Positions 1 through 6,140 of a stretch of DNA of 12,393 nt are shown here, in pieces. The notes under the pieces were generated by a model that was not told the DNA's origin, searched no databases, and saw only the letters and a program-made list of their open reading frames with translations. Position 1 is the stretch's first letter. Every line of letters begins with the position of its first letter. Origin of the DNA: VRUE01 sp035556755 (GTDB lineage Bacteria; Actinomycetota; Thermoleophilia; Solirubrobacterales; 70-9). Both the position numbers and the translations under genes were made by a program. The DNA is taken from assembly GCA_035556755.1 (NCBI GenBank), contig DATMEP010000121.1:1-12393 (forward strand), given 5' to 3'.

Positions 1-863
1 CCCACCCCGTGGCCCAGGCCGTGGCCGAAGCGCTCGCCATGGCCGGCCGCCTCGATCCGCTTGCGGGCGACGCCGTCCAGCTCCTCCCCCCCGACCCCGG
101 CGTGCACCGCGTCGAGGGCCGCGGCCTGCGCGTCCAGCACCGCCGCGTAGGCCTCTCGCGCGCGCTCACCGGGCTCGCCGGTGGCGTAGGTGCGGGTGCC
201 GTCCGAGCAGTAGCCGTCGAGGAGCGCGCCCATGTCGAAGACGACCAGCTCACCGTGGCCGATCTCGCGCTCGCCGGGCTCCGCGTGCGGCAGGGCGCCG
301 TTCGGACCCGCCGCGACGATCGTCGGGAAGGACGGGTCTCCGCCCAGCTCACGGATCCGCGCCTCCGCGGCGCGGGCCACGTCGCGCTCGCTGCGACCGG
401 CCAGGCCCCGCTCCACGCTCCAGCGCCAGACCTCGTCGGCCAACTCAGCGGCGGCGGCGATCGCCTCCAGCTCGGCCGCGTCCTTGACCCGACGCAGTTT
501 CTCGACCGCGCCGCCGGCGGCGACCATCTCGACGCCCTCGGGCAGTTTCGCGCGCAGTTTCTCCAGCAGCCGCACCGAGACGTGGTCGTCCTCGAAGCCG
601 ACCCTGCCCGCGAGGCGCTCGCCGATCCCACCCAGCCAGTCGTCGGAAACCGTGACCACATCCCAGCCCTCCACCTCCGCTTCGGCGCGCTCGGTGTAGC
701 GAAAGTCGGTGAGGAAGAAGCGCGTGTCGGCGCCGCAGACGCAGGCACCGTTGGTGCCGCCGAACCCGGTCAGGTAGCGGACGTTGACCAGCTCGGTGAC
801 CAGCATCAGGTCGAGCTCGCGCTTGCCGAGATGGGCGGCGAGGCGGTCGCCGCGGCCCCTCAT
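1..863 (-). CDS. Xaa-Pro aminopeptidase (M24 family), 3' end off window
   Basis: Removes N-terminal residues that precede proline; a cytosolic dinuclear-metal peptidase of the pita-bread (creatinase/methionyl aminopeptidase) fold. I translated 287 codons; the gene runs off the left edge without a stop. An N-terminal creatinase-like domain (about residues 1-120, with RYLTGFGGTNG near 29-39 and TDFRYTERA near 52-60) precedes the catalytic domain. Visible catalytic signatures are PHAEPGE (192-198), FDMG (D210), SDGTRTY (D221) and GHGLGHGVG (H284). These supply three of the five metal ligands; the two expected glutamates would lie beyond the edge. The ATG at 863-861 overlaps the aroQ stop as ATGA, which fixes the start and suggests translational coupling, since no Shine-Dalgarno is seen. 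In many actinobacteria such a gene sits between aroQ/aroB and efp, so efp and nusB may follow outside. The family is clear; the exact substrate preference (PepP or PepQ type) is not. Confidence 0.93.
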   Translation of the reverse strand, partial: MRGRGDRLAAHLGKRELDLMLVTELVNVRYLTGFGGTNGACVCGADTRFFLTDFRYTERAEAEVEGWDVVTVSDDWLGGIGERLAGRVGFEDDHVSVRLLEKLRAKLPEGVEMVAAGGAVEKLRRVKDAAELEAIAAAAELADEVWRWSVERGLAGRSERDVARAAEARIRELGGDPSFPTIVAAGPNGALPHAEPGEREIGHGELVVFDMGALLDGYCSDGTRTYATGEPGERAREAYAAVLDAQAAALDAVHAGVGGEELDGVARKRIEAAGHGERFGHGLGHGV

Positions 864-1318
864 GCGCCGGAGACGCCGAGCTTGCGGACCAGGACCTCGA
901 GCGCGTCGCGGTATCCGTCGGGGCCCTTGCCGCAGATCTTCTCCAGAACCAGGCCGTCGAAGACCGAGACCCGGCGCCAGTCCTCGCGCGAGTCGACGTC
1001 GGAGAGGTGGACCTCGACCGCCGGCAGGCCGGTCAGCTGCAGCGCGTCGGCGATCGCCCGGCTGTAGTGGGTCCAGGCACCGGCGTTGATCACGACCGAG
1101 TCGGCCAGGTCGGGGGCCCGGTGCAGGTATTCGGCGAACTCGCCCTCCGAGTTGGTCTGGAAGAAGATCGCTTCGAGGCCCAGCTCGCGCGCCCAGCGCT
1201 GGACCTTCCCCTGGAGCTCGTTCAGCGAGAGCCCCCCGTACACCTCCGGGTCGCGCCGCTCGAGCACGTCGAAGTTGACCCCGTGCAGGACGGCGACGCG
1301 GTTGTGGGCGCTGGTCAT
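860..1318 (-). CDS. aroQ: Type II 3-dehydroquinate dehydratase
   Basis: Third step of the shikimate pathway: 3-dehydroquinate to 3-dehydroshikimate, through an enolate intermediate in a dodecameric flavodoxin-like enzyme. At 152 residues it has the usual length. The active-site set of the well-studied Mycobacterium tuberculosis enzyme (N12, R19, Y24, N75, H81, H101, R108, recalled from memory) is present with a constant offset of three: N15, R22, Y27, N78, H84, H104, R111. The surrounding sequence is divergent: the usual GPNLNLLG opening reads HGVNFDVLE, INPGAYTH reads INAGAWTH, and EVHxSN reads EVHLSD. Since every catalytic position is kept, I expect an active enzyme. The start ATG overlaps the aroKB stop (ATGA), and a GGGAG lies about 12 nt upstream. 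The 3' end overlaps the peptidase start in the same way. It thus sits between two other members of the same operon. Confidence 0.95.
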   Translation of the reverse strand: MTSAHNRVAVLHGVNFDVLERRDPEVYGGLSLNELQGKVQRWARELGLEAIFFQTNSEGEFAEYLHRAPDLADSVVINAGAWTHYSRAIADALQLTGLPAVEVHLSDVDSREDWRRVSVFDGLVLEKICGKGPDGYRDALEVLVRKLGVSGA

Positions 1319-2847
1319 CTGTGGAGCTCCCGCACGGCGGCCTCGACCTTAGCCGGCTGGAGCAGCTGCCCGACCCGCGGCGCACCGGGCTCGGAGAGGA
1401 GGACGAAGCCGACCCCCTCGGAGGTGCGCTTCTTGTCGCGCTGCAGTGCGTCGAGGATCGTCTCGACCTCGATCGAAGGGTCGAGCGCGACGGGAAGTCC
1501 GTGGCGGCGCAGGATCGCCTCGACCTCCTCGCGCAGCTCCGCTGCCTCGGAGAGTCGGAGCGCCGCCAGCAGGCCGAGCCCGATTGCCTCGCCGTGGCGG
1601 TAGCGCCGATAGCCGCTCGCCGCCTCGATCGCGTGGCCGACCGTGTGGCCGAGGTTGAGCACGGCCCGCACCCCGGCGTCGCGCTCGTCGGCGGCGACGA
1701 CCTCGCACTTGTAACGGGCACAGGCGAAGACGACATCGCCGAGGACACCGGGGTCGAGCGAGTCGAGCGAGCGCACCCGCTCCCACAGCTCGCCGCCGGC
1801 GAGCAGGCCGGTCTTCAGCGCCTCGACGAAGCCGGCGGCCAGCTCCTCGGCGGGCAGCGTGGCGAGCATCGAGGTGTCGGCGAGCACCGCCGCCGGCAGG
1901 TGGTAGGCGCCGGCGTAGTTCTTGCCCTCCGGCAGGTCGACGCCGGTCTTGCCGCCGTAGGCGGAATCGACCTGGGCGACCAGCGAGGTCGGCACCTGGA
2001 CGACCGGGACGCCGCGCTGGTAGACGTGGGCGCAGAAGCCGGCGAGGTCGCCGACGACCCCGCCGCCCAGCGCGACGACGTGGTCCTCGCGGGTCATCCC
2101 CGCCCCGGTCAGCTCGCGCAGCACACGCTCGGCCTCCGCCATCGTCTTCGCCGACTCCCCCGGTTCGACTTCGACCCGGGCCGCGAGCGGGTCGAGCCGG
2201 TCCGCGTAGAGCGCGCCGACCGAGGTGTCGGTGACGCAGAAGCGCCGCCCCTCCAGCGGCCAGAGGCCGGTCCCCAGGAGCCCAGGCCCGACCAGGACCG
2301 GGTACTCGCCCGAGGCGCTCGACGCCCAGAGCAGCTTGGTCCCGGGCGGCAGGTCGGCCAGAGCGCGGATCGCGGGCAGCGCCCTGGCAACCAGGCCCGG
2401 GTCGCCCTGCGGCAGCACCGCGTCGGCCAGACGTTCGTAGAACGGCAGCCGCACGCTCAGCAGCTCGGCCACGTCCTCGGCGCTCCGCGCCAGGGGGCGA
2501 TCGCTGCCCTCGATCCTGCGCCAGGCCTCGTCGGGATCGATCTGCAGCCAGACGACGACGTGGCGGTCGAGAGCCTCGCGGACCCGCTCCGAGAGGACGC
2601 TGCCGCCGCCGAGTGCGATCGCACCGCCGTCGGCCTGCTCCAGCAGCCCGCCGACCACGTCGGCCTCGCGCTTGCGGAAGGCCTCCTCGCCGTCGCGCTC
2701 GAACGCCTCGGCGATCGGCATCCCCAGCTCGCGCTCCATCAGCTCGTCGATCTCGACGGGCTCAAGGCCGGCAAGCTGGGAGATGCCGAGGGCGGCGCTC
2801 TTGCCGGCCCCCATGAAGCCGATGAAGACGATCGCGGGCTGGCTCAC
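1315..2847 (-). CDS. aroKB: Bifunctional shikimate kinase / 3-dehydroquinate synthase
   Basis: One 510-residue chain carries two shikimate-pathway enzymes. Residues 1 to about 165 are shikimate kinase: Walker A GFMGAGKS at 10-17, an IDELME acid motif (D34), the shikimate-binding FRKRE (R58), GGG at 80-82, the lid RPL at 117-119 and a final RLPFYE. Residues from about 170 to 510 are 3-dehydroquinate synthase, which makes 3-dehydroquinate from DAHP with NAD and a divalent metal. It shows PGESAKT (229-235), ALGGGVVGDLAGF (259-271), YGGKTGVDLPEGKN (297-310), and metal ligands inferred as E342, H401 (NLGHTVGHAIE) and H418 (RHGEA), plus QRDKK near 469. Step order is 2 (synthase) and 5 (kinase), so the fused activities are not consecutive. 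The start is GTG, four nucleotides after the aroC stop, with no clear Shine-Dalgarno. The frame is open across the junction and both halves look intact. Fused AroK-AroB proteins are known elsewhere (Thermotoga, from memory). Confidence 0.96.
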   Translation of the reverse strand: MSQPAIVFIGFMGAGKSAALGISQLAGLEPVEIDELMERELGMPIAEAFERDGEEAFRKREADVVGGLLEQADGGAIALGGGSVLSERVREALDRHVVVWLQIDPDEAWRRIEGSDRPLARSAEDVAELLSVRLPFYERLADAVLPQGDPGLVARALPAIRALADLPPGTKLLWASSASGEYPVLVGPGLLGTGLWPLEGRRFCVTDTSVGALYADRLDPLAARVEVEPGESAKTMAEAERVLRELTGAGMTREDHVVALGGGVVGDLAGFCAHVYQRGVPVVQVPTSLVAQVDSAYGGKTGVDLPEGKNYAGAYHLPAAVLADTSMLATLPAEELAAGFVEALKTGLLAGGELWERVRSLDSLDPGVLGDVVFACARYKCEVVAADERDAGVRAVLNLGHTVGHAIEAASGYRRYRHGEAIGLGLLAALRLSEAAELREEVEAILRRHGLPVALDPSIEVETILDALQRDKKRTSEGVGFVLLSEPGAPRVGQLLQPAKVEAAVRELHR

Positions 2848-2851
2848 GCGG

Positions 2852-4024
2852 TCACCCGCGGAAGTCGATGCGCTTCTTGTAGGCCCCGACGGCAGCGAGC
2901 ACGTCGTCGATGTGGTCGCCGCCGAACTTCTCGCGGTAGCAGCGCGCCAGGGTCAGGCAGACCATCGCCTCGGCGACGACTGCGGCGGCCGGCACCACGG
3001 TCGAGTCGGTGCGCTCGCGCAGCGCCTGCGCCGGCTCCTTGGTCTCGGTGTCGACCGAGCGCAGCGGCTTGGTCAGGGTCGAGATCGGCTTGATCGCCGC
3101 CCGCACCGAGAGCGGCAGGCCGTTGGTCATTCCGCCCTCGAGGCCGCCGGCGTGGTTGGTCTCGCGGTGGTAGCCGCGCTCCTGCGACCAGAAGATCTCG
3201 TCGTGCGCCTCGGACCCGGGCCTGCTGGCGACGTCCCACGCCTCGCCGATCGCCACCCCCTTCACCGACTGGATCGAGGCGACTGCGCCGGCGAGTTGGC
3301 CGTCGAGCCGCTCTTCCCAGGAGATGTGGGAGCCCAGCCCCGGAACGAGCCCGAAGGCCCGCACCTCGAAGCTGCCGCCGAGGCTCTCGTTCGCCTTACG
3401 CAGGCGGTTGATCTCCTCGACCATCGCCGCGCTCGCCTCGGGGTCGAGGCAGCGCACCGGGTCCTCGTCGACCCCGGCGAAGTCCTCCGGGCCGAGATCG
3501 GAGCGCTCGGGCGCCACCACCGAGGCGATCTGGGTGACGTGGCTGTGGACGCTGACCCCGAGCGCGGTGAGCAGGCCGCGGGCGAGCGACCCCGCCGCAA
3601 CCCGGGCCGCCGTCTCGCGGGCGCTGGCCCGCTCGAGCACGTTGCGGATGTCGGAGTGGCCGTACTTCTGGGCACCGGTCAGGTCGGCGTGGCCGGGGCG
3701 CGGCAGGTGGACCTCTTCGGGCTCGAACCCCTCGACCGGCCAGGGGTTCATCCGCTCCTCCCAGTTGGCGTAGTCGCGGTTGGCGACCAGCATCGCGATC
3801 GGGCTGCCGAGCGTGCGCCCGTGCCGCACGCCGGAGCGGACCTCGACCGAGTCGGTCTCGATCTTCATCCGCCCCCCTCGGCCGTGGCCGAGCTGGCGGC
3901 GCGCCATGTCGCGGTCGAGCGCCACGCGGTCGAGCACGAGCCCCGCCGGCATCCCCTCGACGATCGCGACCAGGCCTGGCCCGTGCGACTCCCCCGCGGT
4001 GGTGAAGCGAAAGCGCGTGCTCAT
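2852..4024 (-). CDS. aroC: Chorismate synthase
   Basis: Last shikimate-pathway step: 5-enolpyruvylshikimate-3-phosphate to chorismate, using reduced FMN as cofactor without net redox. The 390-residue length is typical of the bacterial enzyme. Signatures in order are AGESHG (10-15), LGHGRGGRMKIE (45-56), HADLTGAQKYGHSDIR (112-127), the arginine-rich ERASARETAARVAAG (131-145), GGLEGGMTNG in the middle-to-late third and RTDSTVVPAAAVVAEA near the C terminus. Together these are diagnostic. It lies 25 nt after aroE and 4 nt before aroKB, in the same operon. The 25-nt spacer upstream of the ATG has no recognisable Shine-Dalgarno and contains no terminator-like hairpin. No aroA (EPSP synthase) is visible in this window, so that step must be encoded elsewhere. 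Confidence 0.97.
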   Translation of the reverse strand: MSTRFRFTTAGESHGPGLVAIVEGMPAGLVLDRVALDRDMARRQLGHGRGGRMKIETDSVEVRSGVRHGRTLGSPIAMLVANRDYANWEERMNPWPVEGFEPEEVHLPRPGHADLTGAQKYGHSDIRNVLERASARETAARVAAGSLARGLLTALGVSVHSHVTQIASVVAPERSDLGPEDFAGVDEDPVRCLDPEASAAMVEEINRLRKANESLGGSFEVRAFGLVPGLGSHISWEERLDGQLAGAVASIQSVKGVAIGEAWDVASRPGSEAHDEIFWSQERGYHRETNHAGGLEGGMTNGLPLSVRAAIKPISTLTKPLRSVDTETKEPAQALRERTDSTVVPAAAVVAEAMVCLTLARCYREKFGGDHIDDVLAAVGAYKKRIDFRG

Positions 4025-4049
4025 GCGCGCAAGGCTATAGCGGCCGGGC

Positions 4050-4841
4050 TCAGCGGCGGGCGGCGGCGCGCATCGTGTCCAGCGGTGCTTCGCGGCCGGT
4101 CCAGACCTCCAGCGAGAGCGCGCCCTGGCGGACCAGGATCTCGATCCCGTCGACCGTCGCCGCCCCAGCCGCCGCGGCGGCCGCCAGCAATCGAGTTGGG
4201 CCGTCGCCGTAGACGAGGTCGACGACGGTTTGCCCAGGGCCGAAGCCCCGCGCCGTCAGCGGCAACTCGGCGAACGGATCCTCGTCCGCCAGCCCGACCG
4301 AGGTCGTGTTGACGATCAGGTCGTACCCACCTGGGTCCGGCGCCGACACGGGTGCGCCCCCCAGCTCCTCGCAGAGGTGGCGCGAGCGCAGCTCGGTGCG
4401 GTTCCAGACCTCGACCTCGGCGCCCTCGCGGAGCAGTGCCCAGGACACCGCCCGTGCGGCTCCCCCGGCACCGAGGACCAGTGCCCGCTCGCCACCGGGC
4501 GCTGCGGGCAGGGCGGCCAGGAACCCGGCCGCGTCGGTGTTGTCGGCGCGGATCTCACCGCTGTCGAAGCTGAGCGTGTTGGCGGCGCCGATCTCACGGG
4601 AGGTCTCGGAGAGCGTGTCGGCGAGGGCGAGCGCCGCGCTCTTGTGGGGAACGGTGACGTTGGCTCCGACGAACCCCTCCCCCGGCATCGCCCTCGCCCG
4701 CCGCTCGAACTCGTCCGGGGCGAGATCGAGCGCCTCGTAGCTCCACTCCCCCGCCAGCCCCAGCTCGGCCAGCGCCGCGCCGTGCATCGCCGGCGAGCGC
4801 GAGTGGCCGACCGGGTGGCCGAGGACCGCGAGCCGCTTCAT
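4050..4841 (-). CDS. aroE: Shikimate dehydrogenase (NADP+)
   Basis: Reduces 3-dehydroshikimate to shikimate. It has 263 residues, within the normal AroE range. The N-terminal substrate-binding domain shows GHPVGHSRSPAMH (8-20, with the two substrate-contacting serines S14 and S16), GANVTVPHK (59-67, catalytic K67), GAANTL (85-90) and ADNTDAAGF (99-107, catalytic D103). The C-terminal Rossmann domain has GAGGAARA (124-131) and NRT (147-149), the NADP-type loop, then NTTSVG and DLVYG. The closing helix motif EILVRQGALSLEVWTG corresponds to the usual MLVxQG...WTG. The ATG overlaps the mltG stop by one base (TGATG), implying coupled translation. The presence of both catalytic Lys and Asp and of substrate-binding serines argues for true AroE rather than a paralogue such as YdiB or AroE-like SdhL; I am confident. 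Confidence 0.96.
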   Translation of the reverse strand: MKRLAVLGHPVGHSRSPAMHGAALAELGLAGEWSYEALDLAPDEFERRARAMPGEGFVGANVTVPHKSAALALADTLSETSREIGAANTLSFDSGEIRADNTDAAGFLAALPAAPGGERALVLGAGGAARAVSWALLREGAEVEVWNRTELRSRHLCEELGGAPVSAPDPGGYDLIVNTTSVGLADEDPFAELPLTARGFGPGQTVVDLVYGDGPTRLLAAAAAAGAATVDGIEILVRQGALSLEVWTGREAPLDTMRAAARR

Positions 4842-5740
4842 CAGCAGCTGTCCGGCGATTCGCCGCCTGCCGCTTCGCGGGCTTCGTTGTAGCGGGCGAC
4901 GTCGGCCTGGAAATCGACTTCGGAGGACGAGAAGGCGTGCTTGCCGCAGGTCCCCGGCTCGACCACGTAGTAGAGATAGTCGACCTTCGCCGGGCGGGCA
5001 GCCGCTTCGATCGAGGCGAGGCCGGGGCTGGAGATCGGTCCGGGAGGCAGTCCGGCGTTGAGTCGCGTGTTGTAGGGGGAGTCGACCGCCAGTTCGGATT
5101 CGGTCAGCGGCTCGAGGTAGTTGTCGGTGGCGAAGCGGACCGTCGCGTCGATCCCCAGCGGGATCCCTTCGCGCAGGCGGTTGTAGATCACCGCGGCGAC
5201 CAGCGGGCGCTCGCTGTCCAGTTGCGCCTCCTCCTCGACCATCGAGGCGATCGTCAGCACGTCGTAGGTGGTCAGGTTCTTGGAGCGCGCGTAGCGCATG
5301 TCGACCCCCTGGATCCGCCCCTTGAAGTCGTCGAGCTGCAGCTGGACCAGGTCCGAGACCGGCGCCCGCTTCTCCAGTTCGAAGGTGTCGGGGAAGAGGA
5401 ATCCCTCGAGATCTTTGGCATTGGCGCCGCCGTATTTGGCCGGGTTCAGGTAGGGGGAGCGGACGCTCTCCTTCAGGTAGTCGCCGCGCAGACCCGCTTC
5501 CCGGGCAAGCTCCGCCGTCTGTGCCCGTGAGAGCCCCTCGGGGACGGTCAGCGTGATCGTTCTCAGCGGGACCGGCGGGGGCGGATCCTCCGGGCTGAGG
5601 ACGGCGTAGGCGGCCGCGGCAACCGCGGCGAGCAAGATCGTCGCAACCAGACCGCCGAGGATCAGGCGCCGCCGGCGCCGCTGCTTTTCCTTCGCCGCCC
5701 TGCGCCGCGCCTGGCGCAGCTCGTTCGGGTCCTCACCCAT
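4841..5740 (-). CDS. mltG: Endolytic transglycosylase MltG (YceG family)
   Basis: Membrane-anchored peptidoglycan lytic transglycosylase thought to terminate nascent glycan strands. I start it at the ATG at 5740 (299 residues). An upstream in-frame start at 5830 would add 30 Arg/Pro-rich residues lying entirely inside ruvX, which look like noise. With the chosen start, the protein has a basic cytoplasmic head (10-25), one transmembrane helix (about 26-48) and a proline linker (51-58), then the YceG domain. Diagnostic stretches are LEGFLFPDTF (111-120), TIASMVEEEAQ (163-173; E169 aligns with the catalytic Glu of E. coli MltG SIVEKE), IYNRLREGIPL (185-195), SPYNTRLNAGLPPGPI (221-236) and YLYYV (255-259). 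It overlaps ruvX by 8 nt and aroE by 1 nt. An AAGG lies 11-14 nt before the start. Linkage to ruvX is common in bacteria. Confidence 0.94.
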   Translation of the reverse strand: MGEDPNELRQARRRAAKEKQRRRRRLILGGLVATILLAAVAAAAYAVLSPEDPPPPVPLRTITLTVPEGLSRAQTAELAREAGLRGDYLKESVRSPYLNPAKYGGANAKDLEGFLFPDTFELEKRAPVSDLVQLQLDDFKGRIQGVDMRYARSKNLTTYDVLTIASMVEEEAQLDSERPLVAAVIYNRLREGIPLGIDATVRFATDNYLEPLTESELAVDSPYNTRLNAGLPPGPISSPGLASIEAAARPAKVDYLYYVVEPGTCGKHAFSSSEVDFQADVARYNEAREAAGGESPDSC

Positions 5741-6140
5741 CGTCGTCGGAGCCTTCGATCGCCGCCTGCCCCGCCAGGTAGGCCTGCAGCAGGTGCGCGG
5801 CGGCGAGCGAGTCCGGAGGCGCGGTCGCACCTTCGCGCTTGCTCGCCTCGGCCATCCGCGTGGTCAGCCGCTCGTCGTAGGTCTCGACCGGGACGTCGAG
5901 GACCGCTTCGAGTTCGCCGCAGAAGGTGCGGACGAGGTCCACCTGGGCCCCTTCGTGGCCGCTGAGGTGGAGCGGTAGGCCGACGACGACCCGTTCGACC
6001 TCGTGCTTGGCGACCAGCTCGGCGACCGAGCGCGGCTCCGGTGGCTCGATCACCGGCAGCGGCGTGGCAAGAGTGCCGCTTGGGTCGGAAATCGCGCAGC
6101 CGATCCGGGCGGTGCCGTGGTCGAGGGCGAGGACTCGCAT
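5733..6140 (-). CDS. ruvX: Putative Holliday junction resolvase / pre-16S rRNA nuclease YqgF
   Basis: RNase H-fold protein of the RuvX/YqgF family. In bacteria it is implicated in Holliday junction processing and/or 5' end maturation of pre-16S rRNA; the sequence cannot separate these roles. It has 135 residues, typical for the family. Acidic residues for metal binding are present: D7 in LALDHGTARIG, E90 in YDERLTT and D110 in PDSLAAAHLLQAYL. The conserved VVGLPLHLSGHEG (52-64) follows the first strand region. The start ATG shares one base with the alaS stop (TAATG), and a GGAG lies about 12 nt upstream within alaS. The last 8 nt overlap the mltG start. The alaS-ruvX-mltG-aroE order is a recurrent arrangement in actinobacteria and neighbouring phyla, supporting both assignment and start. 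Confidence 0.94.
   Translation of the reverse strand: MRVLALDHGTARIGCAISDPSGTLATPLPVIEPPEPRSVAELVAKHEVERVVVGLPLHLSGHEGAQVDLVRTFCGELEAVLDVPVETYDERLTTRMAEASKREGATAPPDSLAAAHLLQAYLAGQAAIEGSDDDG

Noticed and set aside
9..1067. Plus-strand open frame opposite the left-edge peptidase
   Set aside because: The minus strand reads as a clean M24 peptidase running off the edge, with metal ligands in place, so the plus frame is its shadow.
1321..4312. Long plus-strand open frames opposite aroKB, aroC and aroE
   Set aside because: Same GC-driven antisense effect; their translations are low-complexity Arg/Gly/Ala/Pro-rich and lack start-site signals, while the minus-strand genes carry full family signatures.
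5741..5830. Upstream in-frame extension of mltG by 30 residues
   Set aside because: The added residues are Arg/Pro-rich, lie wholly inside ruvX and would precede the basic head and membrane anchor; the ATG at 5740 has a plausible AAGG upstream.
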